DNA of 31,068 nucleotides from JANNSW01 sp031431235 (GCA_031431235.1 JANPDA010000049.1:1-31068); one strand, 5' to 3'; positions 8,365 to 17,311 are shown, counted from the first letter of the stretch. Numbers and translations: made by a program. The notes: generated by a model from the letters alone, not told the origin.

Positions 8365-10728
8365 ATGGCGGGACGAGGCCGCCGCGAGGACCAGCGGTTC
8401 CTGACCGGTCGGGGCCGGTATGTGGACGACATCCGATGCGATGGCGCGCTCGTGTTGAAGCTGCTTCGCTCCCCGATCGCGCACGGCCGGATCGCCTCGA
8501 TCGGAACGAGCGTCGCATCGAGCGTGCCGGGGGTCGTCGCCATCGTGACGGCGAGGGATATCCGCGAGGCACGTCTGGGCACACTGCCGACGGCCTGGTC
8601 GCCGCCCGGCCGCAATGGCAGCGTGATGGCAGCTCCGCCCCGGCCGCTGCTGGCCGATGAGCTCGTCCGCCATGTCGGCGAGCCGGTCGCGGCCGTGATT
8701 GCCGAGACCGAGACGGCGGCGCTGTTGGCGCTCGACCTGATCGAGGTCGAGTATCAGCCCCTGCCGGCTGTGACAGCCGGGGCCTCGGCGCTGGAGCCGG
8801 GCGCGCCGGTGCTGCATCCGGCGGAGGCACCCGGCAATCTATGTCTCGATTTCGAGCTCGGCGACCGGTCGGGCTGTCGGCGCGCCATGGGAAGCGCCCG
8901 GCACGTGATCGAGCTCGAGATAGCGAGCAATCGGTTGGCCGTCTGCCCGCTCGAGCCGCGCGCAGCGCTCGCCGAGCCGGATCCGCAGACAGGTGGCGTC
9001 ACGCTGCATGCGACGACGCAGATCCCGCATTCGATCCGCTCGCTCCTGGCCGTAGTCCTGAGACTTCCCGACACCCTCGTGCGCGTGATCTCGCCCGACG
9101 TGGGTGGCGGCTTCGGCGGCAAGATGGCGCTCTATGCCGAGGACGTGCTCGCGGCTTGGCTCGCGATCCGGCAAGGCCGGCCGGTGCGCTGGACGTCGAC
9201 GCGCAGCGAAGCCTTCCTGTCGGATACCCAGGCCCGCGATCACACGACGGGTGCGCGGTTGGGCCTCGACCAGGAGGGCCGGATTCTCGCGCTCGAGGTC
9301 GAAACCGTCGCCAATGTGGGCGCCTATCTCTCGCTCGCCGCGCCCGCGATCCCGACCTGGTACTATGCGCCGCTGCTGACCGGGGCCTACCGCGTCCCGG
9401 TCGCGCATGCGGGCGTCCGGCTCGCCTTCACCAATACCCAGGCGGTCGATGCCTATCGGGGTGCCGGCCGGCCCGAGGCGACCTACGTGATCGAGCGCCT
9501 GATGGACGAGGCCGCGCATCGGCTCGGGGTCGGTCCCGACGAGATCCGGCGGCGCAACCTTCTGCGGCCGCAGGACTATCCCGTAGCGACGGCGCTCGGC
9601 CTGTCGATCGATTGCGGCGATCACCCGGGCATGCTCGCGCGTGCGCTCGCGGTCGCGGACTGGGCGGGCTTTCCCGCGAGGCGCGCGCACGCGCTGTCTC
9701 GTGGCCGACATCGTGGTATCGGTCTGTCGACCTATGTCGAGATCGCGGGCGGCAGCCCATCGCATGTGCTGGCAAGCCAAGGCGCCCGCGGGGGCAGCTA
9801 CGAGGCGGCGCGGGTGCATGTGCTGCCATCGGGCGGCGTCGTGCTCGCCGTCGGCACGCACAATCACGGCCAGTCGCACGAGACGGTGTTGACCCGCCTC
9901 CTCGCCGACCGGCTCGGCATCGATCCGGCGAGCATTCGCTTCGTCCAGGGCGACACCGACACCGCCCCGATCGGCCGCGGCACCTTCGCCTCGCGCTCGC
10001 TCGCCCTGGCCGGCTCCGCGATCCACGGGGCCGCGGAGCGGATCGTCGTGAAGATGCGGGCGATTGCGGCCGAGCTGATCGAGGCAGGCCCCGACGACAT
10101 CGTGCTGGCGAACGGCCACCTGCTGGTGCGCGGGACCGATCGGGGGATCGCCTTTGCCGAGGTCGCCAGGGCGGCCTATCGCCTTCCCGCCCGGCTGCTG
10201 GGGCAGATCGCGCCCGGGCTCGACGAGACCGCCTTCGTCGAGCCGCCCGACTGGACCTATCCGGGTGGCTGCCACGTGTGCGAGGTCGAGGTCGACCCTT
10301 CGACCGGGGAGGTGGAGCTGATCGCGGTGACGGCGGTCGATGACGTGGGCACGGTGATCGACCACACGGTCGTCGAAGGGCAGATCCATGGCGGGCTCGC
10401 CCAGGGCATCGGGCAGGCGCTGCTGGAGGAGGTGGTGCACGATCCCGAGACCGGCCAGCTGCTGTCGGGATCGTTCCTCGACTACGCGCTGCCGCGGGCC
10501 TGCGACCTGGTTGCATTCTCGACGCAAACCCATCCCGTTCCGACGGCGAGGAACCCGCTCGGCGTCAAGGGCTGCGCCGAAGCCGGAACGGTCGGCGTGC
10601 CGCCAGCCGTGATCAATGCGATCATCGACGCCCTGCGCCCGCTCGGCGTCACCGACATCCAGATGCCGGCAACGCCGTTCCGGGTCTGGCAGGCCATTCG
10701 TGCGGCGGCTCAGTCGGAGACGATGTAG
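8365..10728 (+). CDS. Xanthine dehydrogenase/CoxL-family molybdopterin-binding large subunit, form II
   Basis: A 787-residue molybdenum-cofactor-binding subunit of the xanthine oxidase family, which hydroxylates aldehydes, N-heterocycles or CO using water. It begins with the typical RREDQRFLTGRGRYVDDI. The cofactor loop DVGGGFGGKM is at 245-254. The active-site loop AYRGAGR (363-369) is the form II type, not the AYRCSFR of true CO dehydrogenases. The catalytic Glu is E739 in KGCAEAGTVG. GGAGGG lies 5 nt before the ATG. Length is normal and complete. Unusually, no FAD (CoxM) or 2Fe-2S (CoxS) subunit gene is next to it; its neighbours are divergent and convergent genes. It overlaps the convergent DUF1989 gene by 19 bp. 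Substrate unknown; not CO. Confidence 0.95.
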   Translation: MAGRGRREDQRFLTGRGRYVDDIRCDGALVLKLLRSPIAHGRIASIGTSVASSVPGVVAIVTARDIREARLGTLPTAWSPPGRNGSVMAAPPRPLLADELVRHVGEPVAAVIAETETAALLALDLIEVEYQPLPAVTAGASALEPGAPVLHPAEAPGNLCLDFELGDRSGCRRAMGSARHVIELEIASNRLAVCPLEPRAALAEPDPQTGGVTLHATTQIPHSIRSLLAVVLRLPDTLVRVISPDVGGGFGGKMALYAEDVLAAWLAIRQGRPVRWTSTRSEAFLSDTQARDHTTGARLGLDQEGRILALEVETVANVGAYLSLAAPAIPTWYYAPLLTGAYRVPVAHAGVRLAFTNTQAVDAYRGAGRPEATYVIERLMDEAAHRLGVGPDEIRRRNLLRPQDYPVATALGLSIDCGDHPGMLARALAVADWAGFPARRAHALSRGRHRGIGLSTYVEIAGGSPSHVLASQGARGGSYEAARVHVLPSGGVVLAVGTHNHGQSHETVLTRLLADRLGIDPASIRFVQGDTDTAPIGRGTFASRSLALAGSAIHGAAERIVVKMRAIAAELIEAGPDDIVLANGHLLVRGTDRGIAFAEVARAAYRLPARLLGQIAPGLDETAFVEPPDWTYPGGCHVCEVEVDPSTGEVELIAVTAVDDVGTVIDHTVVEGQIHGGLAQGIGQALLEEVVHDPETGQLLSGSFLDYALPRACDLVAFSTQTHPVPTARNPLGVKGCAEAGTVGVPPAVINAIIDALRPLGVTDIQMPATPFRVWQAIRAAAQSETM

Positions 10729-11312
10729 TCGACGTCCCGCGGCGTGCAGTCGCGGCCGTTCAGCATGAAGGGCTGCACGTCGTGCGGGCAGGCAGAGAGC
10801 GCGACCGTGCAATCCATGTCGGCGCGCAGCGAGACCTTGTCGCCGGGCCGGCTCACCGGCGCCGTGATGCCGATGGTGCCATTCGCCTGGATCGGCACGT
10901 TCATGAAGAGATTGATTGCCGGCAGGATCGGCGGGGGTGTGATCCCGATCGCCTTCAGCGCACTGTTGAAATTGCCGGTGCAACTCGCGTGCCCCTCGAA
11001 GCCGAGCTGGCGGTAGCGCTTCTCGTCGCAGCTCGGCACCAGTGTGTCGTGCACGCCGGGCGAGGTGTCCTCGGTGAGGCTGAGGATCGGATTGCGCAGA
11101 TTGGTCACCAGCGCGTCCCCGACGCGTGGTGCGATCCGGAACCAGGCATTGCGGCAGTGCGGCATCGACATGAACTCGGACGGGTCGCCCTGCTTGAAGG
11201 CCCAGCAATCGATGACCTGGCTGCCGAAGGTGTTGACGATGGTGAGCGTCTGACCGCGGCGGAGATGCATGGCAACCCCGGTGCTCGCCTGCAAAGTTCG
11301 TGGCTTGGCCAT
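10710..11312 (-). CDS. DUF1989 (urea carboxylase-associated) family protein
   Basis: A 200-residue DUF1989 protein. Visible are GQTLTIVNTFGSQVIDCW, MSMPHCRNA, the segment from LSLTEDTSPGVHDTLVPSCD, and NLFMNVPI with the following small-residue core. DUF1989 proteins occur beside urea carboxylase and amine-catabolism genes; biochemical roles are poorly defined. Conserved His and Cys (PHCR, HDTL, SCD) could bind metal. The ATG at 11312 has a strong GGAGG 6 nt upstream, which excludes the longer reading starting at 11381. Its 3' end overlaps the molybdenum hydroxylase gene by 19 bp, tail to tail. It is divergent from the oxygenase operon starting at 11494, so the 181-bp gap probably carries both promoters. 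Possible link with amine or urea-type nitrogen release is inferred. Confidence 0.88.
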   Translation of the reverse strand: MAKPRTLQASTGVAMHLRRGQTLTIVNTFGSQVIDCWAFKQGDPSEFMSMPHCRNAWFRIAPRVGDALVTNLRNPILSLTEDTSPGVHDTLVPSCDEKRYRQLGFEGHASCTGNFNSALKAIGITPPPILPAINLFMNVPIQANGTIGITAPVSRPGDKVSLRADMDCTVALSACPHDVQPFMLNGRDCTPRDVDYIVSD

Positions 11313-11493
11313 GTGGTCCTCCCTAACTAGAGTGGGCATGATACAGACCCCGGCGACGCTGGCGAGCCCTGGTCGCCGCAACGAAGATATGCGTCATGGC
11401 TGCGGCTGAGTGGCTTGGTACGTGAAGCGATCGGGCGCAATCTGCCTTTGAGGTGCGTTGGGTGCCGCCGTGGCGGCAAGCATGGAGAATCCC

Positions 11494-12504
11494 ATGATTC
11501 CGAAAATCGACATCGCACCATTGTTCGGGCCGTCGGGGCCGGCGCGGGAGGCAACCGACGCGACCATTCGCAAGGTCGCCGCCGATACTGGCTTCATGAC
11601 GGTGCACGGCGTGCCGGGCGATGCGCTCTCGCCGGTGCTTCGGCGCCAACTGCTGTCGATCTTCGCGCTGCCTGACGAGGAGAAGCGCAAGATGTGGCGC
11701 TGGGCATTCGACCGATCGCGGCCGAACGTCTATCGCGGCTGGTTCCCACTGCAGAATGGCTTCGCGACCTACAAGGAAGGCACCGATCTCGGCCCGGACG
11801 TGGTCTATCCCGAGCGGGTCCGGCCGGGTGATCCACTGACCGAGCCGACGCCGATACCTTCGGAGGCAGCGCTGCCCGGGTGGCATGCGGCGGTCGGCAC
11901 CTATTATCGCGCCATGGAACGGACAGGAGCCGTGCTGATGCGATCGATCGCGCGCGGCCTCGGGCTCCCGGAGACGAGCTTCGATGCTGCATTTGCCAAC
12001 GGCATCTCGACGCTGAGATTGACCCGCTATCCGGTCCGCCCGCCCGAATCCTTCGGCGAGATGGCGCGCGAGAAGTACACGGCAGACGATGGCCGGTTGC
12101 TCAACAATGCGGCGCATGTGGATTCGGGCTTCCTGACGCTGCTCGCCCAGGACGGCGTCGCAGGGCTGCAGGCGCGCACGCGCGAGGGGGTCTGGGTGAC
12201 AGTGCCGCCCGAGGAGGGCACGCTCGCGATCAATTTCGGCAAGGTGCTCGAGCGCTGGACCGGCGGGCGGGTCCGCGCAACTGAGCACCGCGTTGCCGGC
12301 TCCGGCCTTGAGCGCTTCTCGGTTCCCTACTTCCATGAGCCGGATCCCGAGTTCGAGATCGCGCCGCTCGCAGGCCTCGAGGCCGAGCCGTTCGCGCCCT
12401 TCCTCTATGGCGATCATTTGTGGGCCGCGACCACGCGCTTCGTCGAGCAGAAGGGCATTGCGCATCTGCGCGAGCCACGCCGGAAGGCAGGAGGGGCGGC
12501 ATGA
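11494..12504 (+). CDS. Isopenicillin N synthase-like 2-oxoglutarate/Fe(II) oxygenase
   Basis: A 336-residue non-haem iron oxygenase of the IPNS/DIOX family. The N-terminal DIOX_N part starts IPKIDIAPLFG. The Fe ligands are H208, D210 (HVDSGFLTLL) and H265 (ATEHRV). R274 and S276 (RFSVPYF) bind the 2-oxoglutarate carboxylate, so 2-oxoglutarate is probably the co-substrate. Bacterial members hydroxylate or dealkylate small acids; the substrate here is unknown. I choose the ATG at 11494 because GGAG lies 6 nt before it; an upstream ATG at 11482 contains that SD. Its stop overlaps the ATG of the Rieske gene (ATGA, 12501-12504), giving translational coupling in a three-gene run. Confidence 0.93.
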   Translation: MIPKIDIAPLFGPSGPAREATDATIRKVAADTGFMTVHGVPGDALSPVLRRQLLSIFALPDEEKRKMWRWAFDRSRPNVYRGWFPLQNGFATYKEGTDLGPDVVYPERVRPGDPLTEPTPIPSEAALPGWHAAVGTYYRAMERTGAVLMRSIARGLGLPETSFDAAFANGISTLRLTRYPVRPPESFGEMAREKYTADDGRLLNNAAHVDSGFLTLLAQDGVAGLQARTREGVWVTVPPEEGTLAINFGKVLERWTGGRVRATEHRVAGSGLERFSVPYFHEPDPEFEIAPLAGLEAEPFAPFLYGDHLWAATTRFVEQKGIAHLREPRRKAGGAA

Positions 12505-13538
12505 ATGGGGGTAGGTCGCAAGTATATGCGCTGGACGCCCGCACCTATTGCGATCCCGATGTCTATCAGCGGGAGCGCCAGTCGATCTTCGGGCGGGAAT
12601 GGCTGCTGCTCGGTCACGAGCGCGAATTGGCAAAGCCCGGCGATACGGTCGCCGGCACCATTGCGGGCTTTCCCCTGTTCGTCATCCGGGGCAAGGACGG
12701 GCGGCTCGTCGCCTTCCACAATGTCTGTCGCCACCGGGCGGGCATCCTGGTCGAGGACGGCGCCAGCCACTGCGCAGCGATCCGCTGTCGCTATCATGGC
12801 TGGCTCTACGATCTGGACGGCCGGCTGCAGCGCCGCCCGGGCTTTGCCGAGGACGATGCGTTCGATGGGGCGGCACTCAGCCTCTATCCGGTGAAGGTGG
12901 AAAGCTGGCGCGGGTTCGTCTTCGTCAATCTCGATGCAGCTGCCGGGCCGCTCGCCGCCGGGCTCGGCGACCTCGCGACGGCGACAGCGGATCTGGCCAT
13001 CGAGCGCTACGCCTTTCATGCCCGCAAGAGCTTCGATCTCGCCTTCAACTGGAAGACCTACACGGACAACTACCTCGAGGGATACCACATCCCCTACATG
13101 CACAAGGGGCTTGCCGCCGATCTCGACATGGCGAGCTATCGCGTGGAAAATGGCGAGCAGGTCTCGATCCACCGCGCGAGCCCGAAGGGAGGCGGCGCCT
13201 ATGGCGGGCTCTTCCTCTGGCGCTGGCCCAACAACACGATCGGGGTCTATGGCGCCGGTTTCAACATCTGCCGGATCCTGCCGCTCTCCTCGGATCGCTT
13301 GGAGCTGGTGTTCGACTTCTACTTCGACCCGGACGCCGGCCTGTCGGATGCGGAGAAGGACCGCGCGGCCGCGACCACGTGTGGTGTCGTCGCCGAGGAC
13401 TTCCCCATGTGCGAGGTGGTTCAGCGCAATCTGGCGGCAGGCGTATACACCTCGGGCCCGCTGAGCCCGCGCCACGAGCAGGGGCTCGCTTACTTCCATT
13501 CGCGCGTACGCGGGGCGCTCGCCGGAGAGACCACATGA
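12501..13538 (+). CDS. Rieske [2Fe-2S] aromatic ring-hydroxylating-type oxygenase, alpha subunit
   Basis: A 345-residue Rieske non-haem iron oxygenase. The 2Fe-2S motif C-x-H-x17-C-x2-H is C76, H78, C96 and H99. The catalytic domain has the mononuclear iron ligands H196 and H201 (NYLEGYHIPYMH) with E193 at the electron bridge, and probably D300 (EDFPMCE). The short form without an adjacent beta subunit suits the alpha-only group that includes choline, carnitine and stachydrine monooxygenases and O- or N-demethylases. It needs an electron-donor reductase, which is not encoded in the window. It overlaps genes on both sides by 4 bp, so expression with the IPNS-like oxygenase and the dehydrogenase is almost certainly coupled. 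Substrate inferred only as a small charged or aromatic compound. Confidence 0.94.
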   Translation: MNGGRSQVYALDARTYCDPDVYQRERQSIFGREWLLLGHERELAKPGDTVAGTIAGFPLFVIRGKDGRLVAFHNVCRHRAGILVEDGASHCAAIRCRYHGWLYDLDGRLQRRPGFAEDDAFDGAALSLYPVKVESWRGFVFVNLDAAAGPLAAGLGDLATATADLAIERYAFHARKSFDLAFNWKTYTDNYLEGYHIPYMHKGLAADLDMASYRVENGEQVSIHRASPKGGGAYGGLFLWRWPNNTIGVYGAGFNICRILPLSSDRLELVFDFYFDPDAGLSDAEKDRAAATTCGVVAEDFPMCEVVQRNLAAGVYTSGPLSPRHEQGLAYFHSRVRGALAGETT

Positions 13539-14497
13539 GCCTGCCGGCGCATCCGACCATCCACTTCGCCCACCCGGCCTATCGCTTCGCCGAGCGGCTC
13601 GCGCCGCGGCAGTCGGGGCTCGGATTTTTCCAGACCTGGACGCTCGATGACACGCGGGCACGGATCGGGGAAGCGGACGTGCTCGTGCTGTCGGGCTTCT
13701 GGCGCAACGACCTGCTCGCGCAAGCCTCGCGGCTGCGGTTCATCCAGGGCTGCGCGGCCGGCTACGATCAATTCGATCGGGCAGCTCTTGCGGCACGCGG
13801 CATTCGCCTCGCCAATGCCTCTGGCGTCAATGCAAATGCTGTCAGCGAGCATGCGATCGCTCTGCTGCTTGCGCTCACCCGCCAGCTTCACACTGGCCGC
13901 GACCATCAGAGATCGGCCCACTGGCGAGGCATGATCTCCGAGATTGGCCGGCGCGAGGAGGAGTTGCCCGGCAAGACCATGCTGCTGGTTGGGTTGGGGC
14001 GCATCGGCAGCCGGATCGCAATGCTCGCAAAGGCCTTCGGCATGACGGTCATCGCCATCCGCCGGGAGGTGTCGGCGCCGACGGCCGATGTCGACGAGGT
14101 GCATCCGCGCAATGCGCTGCCGATGCTGCTGGCGCGTGCCGACGTGGTGGTGCTCGCATGCCCGCTGAACGACGATACGCGGCGCATCATCGACGGACAG
14201 GCGTTGGCAGCGATGAAGCCGACGGCCTATCTCATCAACGTTGCGCGCGGCGGCTGCGTCGTGGAGGCTGCGCTGATCGAGGCACTGCGCAGTGGCCGGA
14301 TCGCCGGCGCCGGCATCGACGTGACCGACCCCGAGCCGCCCGACCCGGCTTCGCCACTCTGGACGTTGGAGAACGTGGTGCTGACATCCCACACCGGCGG
14401 CGAGACCCGGCGCTACGAGGAGAACGTGATCGACCTGCTGCTCGACAACCTCGAGCGCCTGGCATCGGGCGCCGCGATCAAGAACGCGATCCTCTGA
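13535..14497 (+). CDS. D-isomer-specific 2-hydroxyacid dehydrogenase (NAD-binding)
   Basis: A 320-residue member of the D-2-hydroxyacid dehydrogenase family, which interconverts 2-hydroxyacids and 2-keto acids with NAD(P)H. The Rossmann motif GLGRIG is at 153-158. The catalytic triad is R238 (NVARGG), E267 (DPEPPD) and H286 (TSHTGG). The N-terminal substrate domain has GCAAGYDQFD in place of the common GxGxDN loop. Arg after the second glycine strand (AIRRE) hints at NADP preference, weakly. The ATG overlaps the stop of the Rieske gene (13535-13538). It is third in the coupled oxygenase operon, where it may oxidise or reduce a hydroxyacid made by the oxygenases; this is inferred. Confidence 0.94.
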   Translation: MSLPAHPTIHFAHPAYRFAERLAPRQSGLGFFQTWTLDDTRARIGEADVLVLSGFWRNDLLAQASRLRFIQGCAAGYDQFDRAALAARGIRLANASGVNANAVSEHAIALLLALTRQLHTGRDHQRSAHWRGMISEIGRREEELPGKTMLLVGLGRIGSRIAMLAKAFGMTVIAIRREVSAPTADVDEVHPRNALPMLLARADVVVLACPLNDDTRRIIDGQALAAMKPTAYLINVARGGCVVEAALIEALRSGRIAGAGIDVTDPEPPDPASPLWTLENVVLTSHTGGETRRYEENVIDLLLDNLERLASGAAIKNAIL

Positions 14498-14628
14498 TTT
14501 CAGCGCAAAGGTGGCCGTCCTGGTCGCCGTCATCGCGGCCAAGACCGGCCATCACTGACCGCTTCGGCCGGTATTGTCGCGCAACCGACATGCTACTCAG
14601 CCAGCCTGTCCAGCAAAAGGGGGGCCCA

Positions 14629-15525
14629 ATGACCCGTCCGCGCGTCGGAATGACCGTAATGAAGGCGAGGGGCGATCTCGGCCATCTCGGCACTCATCTC
14701 GACGAGATCGAACGGCTTGGGGCCGACACGGCGGAGCTGCCGTTCTACGACCTCGATCTGGTGGTGGGGGGAAAGCTGGTCGCGGGGCGGATGCGCGTGC
14801 TCGAGCAGGCCTGCTCCGGTCGCAGCCTTGCCTACACCGTGCACGGTCCGCATCCGGCCAACTTCTTCGACGAGACGTTCCGCTCAGCGCGCCATTTCGA
14901 GGTGATGCAGGCTTGCCTCGAAGCCGCCGCCGCGGTAGGCGCGGTGCACTACGTCGTCCACACCGGCTTTTGCCGCAAGACCTCGGCCGAAGCGCTCGGG
15001 GACGCCTATCTGCGTCAGCGCGATTGGTTGCATCGCGCCGGCGATCTGGCGCGCCCGCTCGGCATCATGGTCTGCGTCGAGAACGTGTTCGACTGGGAAT
15101 GGGGCAAGCTCGATACCGCGAGCCCGTCTCGGCTTGCGCGTGAGATCGCCGCGATCGGTCACGGCAACGTTTGTGCGACCCTCGACTTCGGGCACGCGCT
15201 GCTGGAATCGGGTTTTCGCGGCGGTGACTTGCTCGCGGAGGTGACGGCGCTCGCGCCCGTCGCGCGCCATCTGCACATCCACGACAATTTCGGCCGGCCC
15301 GACGACATTTACATGTACACCGACGGCGAGCGGCTCGCCTACGGCCATGGTGACCTGCATCTGCCGGTCGGCTGGGGCTCGGTGCCCTGGGACGATATCC
15401 TCGCCCGTTGCACCTTCCCAGCGGCGCCCGTGCTCAACATCGAGCTCGACCTGCGCTATTGGCATGCGGCGCAGGAGTGTGTGGCCGCGACGCGCGCGCT
15501 GGCCGAGCGAATGCGGCACGGCTGA
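14629..15525 (+). CDS. Sugar phosphate isomerase/epimerase family protein (xylose isomerase-like TIM barrel)
   Basis: A 298-residue AP-endonuclease-2-type TIM barrel, as in sugar isomerases, epimerases and hydroxypyruvate isomerases. Probable metal ligands are E151 (CVENVF), D186 and H189 (LDFGHA), H216-H218 and D219 (HLHIHDNFG) and E272 (NIELD). GHGDLHLPVG (239-248) is the usual late loop. It starts 131 bp after the dehydrogenase stop; the SD AGGGGGG lies about 5 nt before the ATG at 14629. A longer in-frame reading extends far upstream but would overlap the dehydrogenase and lacks family similarity. It ends just before a strong hairpin terminator and is probably the last gene of the oxygenase operon. 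Substrate unknown. Confidence 0.9.
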   Translation: MTRPRVGMTVMKARGDLGHLGTHLDEIERLGADTAELPFYDLDLVVGGKLVAGRMRVLEQACSGRSLAYTVHGPHPANFFDETFRSARHFEVMQACLEAAAAVGAVHYVVHTGFCRKTSAEALGDAYLRQRDWLHRAGDLARPLGIMVCVENVFDWEWGKLDTASPSRLAREIAAIGHGNVCATLDFGHALLESGFRGGDLLAEVTALAPVARHLHIHDNFGRPDDIYMYTDGERLAYGHGDLHLPVGWGSVPWDDILARCTFPAAPVLNIELDLRYWHAAQECVAATRALAERMRHG

Positions 15526-15547
15526 TGTGAGGGCGTTTCCCGAACGA

Positions 15548-15573
15548 CGAAGCCCGCCTGCTGGCGGGCTTCG
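15548..15573. terminator. Strong hairpin between convergent genes, likely bidirectional terminator
   Basis: Perfect 11-bp stem: CGAAGCCCGCC (15548-15558), loop TGCT, GGCGGGCTTCG (15563-15573). CTTTGG follows on the plus strand, a weak T-run. It lies 22 bp after the isomerase stop and 37 bp before the convergent transporter stop, where both transcripts need to end. Confidence 0.8.
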
Positions 15574-15610
15574 CTTTGGCTGGGCGAGGGTCGAATGCAG
15601 GCGTGCCCGC

Positions 15611-17311
15611 CTACGCGTCCTGGTCCTGGGTCTCTACGCCCTTGGTGTCGTGCAGCAGCAGCATGCCGATGACGAGGGTCATGGTTGCGACCCCGATCGG
15701 GTACCAGAGGCCATTGTAGATGTTGCCGGTCGCAGCGACGATTGCAGTCGCGAGCAGTGGCAGCATCCCGCCGAACCAGCCATTGCCGATATGATAGGGC
15801 AGCGACATCGAGGTATAGCGGATCTTGGCCGGGAACAGCTCGACGAGGTAGGCCGCGATCGGCCCATAAACCATGGTCACATAGAGGACCATGATCGTGA
15901 TGATGAGGACCGCCTTCCAGAAGGCGGCCGACCCGAAGCCGATCCGGCTCGCGTCCGCGGTCTTGGGCCAGCCCTGCAACGCCGCCTCCGCCGTGAGCTT
16001 ATCGGCGACCTTCTGCGCGACGAAATCCGCGATCGGGATGATCGTCGCTCCGATCGTCACGGATTCTGGCTCGCCGGGCGCGGCATCGACTGCCGTGTGG
16101 TTGAGGCCCATCGAGGCGATGTGCCCTTTGGTGCGGTCGCAATCGGAGAACGTCGACCATGGTCCGGTGAATACATGGAATTGGCAGGTCGCCGGGTCGA
16201 CCTTGACGGTGATGGCCGTCTTCTCCTGGAAGGCGACGAGGCCGGGATTGACCGTCTCGGCCAGCATCTTGAACAGCGGGAAGAACGTGCCGATCGCCAA
16301 CAGGCAGCCGAGCATGATGATCGGTTTCCTGCCGATCCGATCGGACAGCCAGCCGAACACCAGGAAGAACGGCGTCCCGATGATCAGCGTGAAGGCGATG
16401 ATCTGGTAGGCGATGGTGAAGTCGAGCTTCATCGGCCCGAGCAGGAAGAACAGGGCGTAGAACTGGCCCGTGTACCAGACCACGCCCTGACCGGCCGTTG
16501 CGCCCAGCAGTGCGAGCAGGACGTACTTGTTGTTGGGGTAGCGGAAGAACGAATCCCTGAGCGGATGCTTGGAGGCTTTGCCCTCGGCCTTCATCTGCTG
16601 GAACACCGGCGATTCGTTGAGGCGCAGCCGGATGTAGAGCGAGAACCCGAGCAGGATGAGCGAGATCAGGAACGGAATGCGCCAGCCCCAGGCCTTGAAC
16701 GAGTCGGGATCGATCTGGGTGCGGCAGAGCAGGATCACGATCAGCGACAGGAAGAAGCCGACGGTCGCCGTCGTCTGGATCCAGCTGGTGGCGTAGCCGC
16801 GCCGGTCGCCGGTCGTATGCTCGGCCACATAGGTCGCGGCACCCCCATACTCGCCGCCGAGCGCCAAGCCCTGGAGCAGGCGCAGCGACAGCAGAATGCC
16901 GGGAGCGAGCCAGCCGATACCCGGCATCTCGATGCCGAAGAAGGTCGAGGGCCCGAAGGTGGGCAACAGCCCGACCGCGAAGGTCGCCATACCCATGATG
17001 AACATGGTGATGAGGAAGGTGTATTTGCGCCCGATCAGATCGCCGAGCCGGCCAAAGAAGATCGCGCCGAACGGGCGAACGAGGAAGCCCGCGGCATAGG
17101 CCGTGAAGGCCGCCAGGATGCCGGCCGTGGGATTGTCGGGTGGAAAAAACAACGCCGCAAAGAACGGCGCGAGCGTCGCATAGAGATAGAAATCGTACCA
17201 CTCGAACACTGTGCCGAGCGATGATGCGAACACGACCCAGCGGAGCTCCTTGGGGCTGACGTCCCGGACAGCCTTTTGCTCCATTGTGCCGGCAATTGCT
17301 GTGTCTACCAT
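15611..17311 (-). CDS. MHS-family MFS transporter (metabolite:H+ symporter)
   Basis: A 566-residue major facilitator of the metabolite:H+ symporter family (ShiA, KgtP, ProP relatives), which imports organic acids or betaines with protons. Family signs are LGTVFEWYDFYLYA in TM1, the loop 2-3 motif GRLGDLIGRKY, the GLALGGEYGGAATYVAEH segment and loop 8-9 SDRIGRKP. It is longer than the usual 430-450 residues because of a hydrophilic insert of about 100 residues (roughly 345-450) between two late membrane segments, probably periplasmic, with two Cys (TCQF, SDCD) that could pair. The ATG at 17311 has GGGAGG 5-6 nt upstream. It lies downstream of the FAD oxidase and dehydrogenase genes on the same strand, suggesting uptake of their substrate. 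Confidence 0.93.
   Translation of the reverse strand: MVDTAIAGTMEQKAVRDVSPKELRWVVFASSLGTVFEWYDFYLYATLAPFFAALFFPPDNPTAGILAAFTAYAAGFLVRPFGAIFFGRLGDLIGRKYTFLITMFIMGMATFAVGLLPTFGPSTFFGIEMPGIGWLAPGILLSLRLLQGLALGGEYGGAATYVAEHTTGDRRGYATSWIQTTATVGFFLSLIVILLCRTQIDPDSFKAWGWRIPFLISLILLGFSLYIRLRLNESPVFQQMKAEGKASKHPLRDSFFRYPNNKYVLLALLGATAGQGVVWYTGQFYALFFLLGPMKLDFTIAYQIIAFTLIIGTPFFLVFGWLSDRIGRKPIIMLGCLLAIGTFFPLFKMLAETVNPGLVAFQEKTAITVKVDPATCQFHVFTGPWSTFSDCDRTKGHIASMGLNHTAVDAAPGEPESVTIGATIIPIADFVAQKVADKLTAEAALQGWPKTADASRIGFGSAAFWKAVLIITIMVLYVTMVYGPIAAYLVELFPAKIRYTSMSLPYHIGNGWFGGMLPLLATAIVAATGNIYNGLWYPIGVATMTLVIGMLLLHDTKGVETQDQDA

Noticed and set aside
8365..10728. Carbon monoxide dehydrogenase large subunit
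   Set aside because: The active-site loop is AYRGAGR, not the AYRCSFR of form I CO dehydrogenase.
8839..11208. Long minus-strand frame of 789 codons over the molybdenum hydroxylase gene
   Set aside because: It is antisense to a complete, motif-bearing gene and shows no recognisable domain.
15347..17224. Long plus-strand frame of 625 codons over the transporter gene
   Set aside because: It is the reverse complement of an MHS transporter with clear family motifs, and its composition (Asp/Glu/Arg/Gln-rich) is typical of antisense to a membrane protein.
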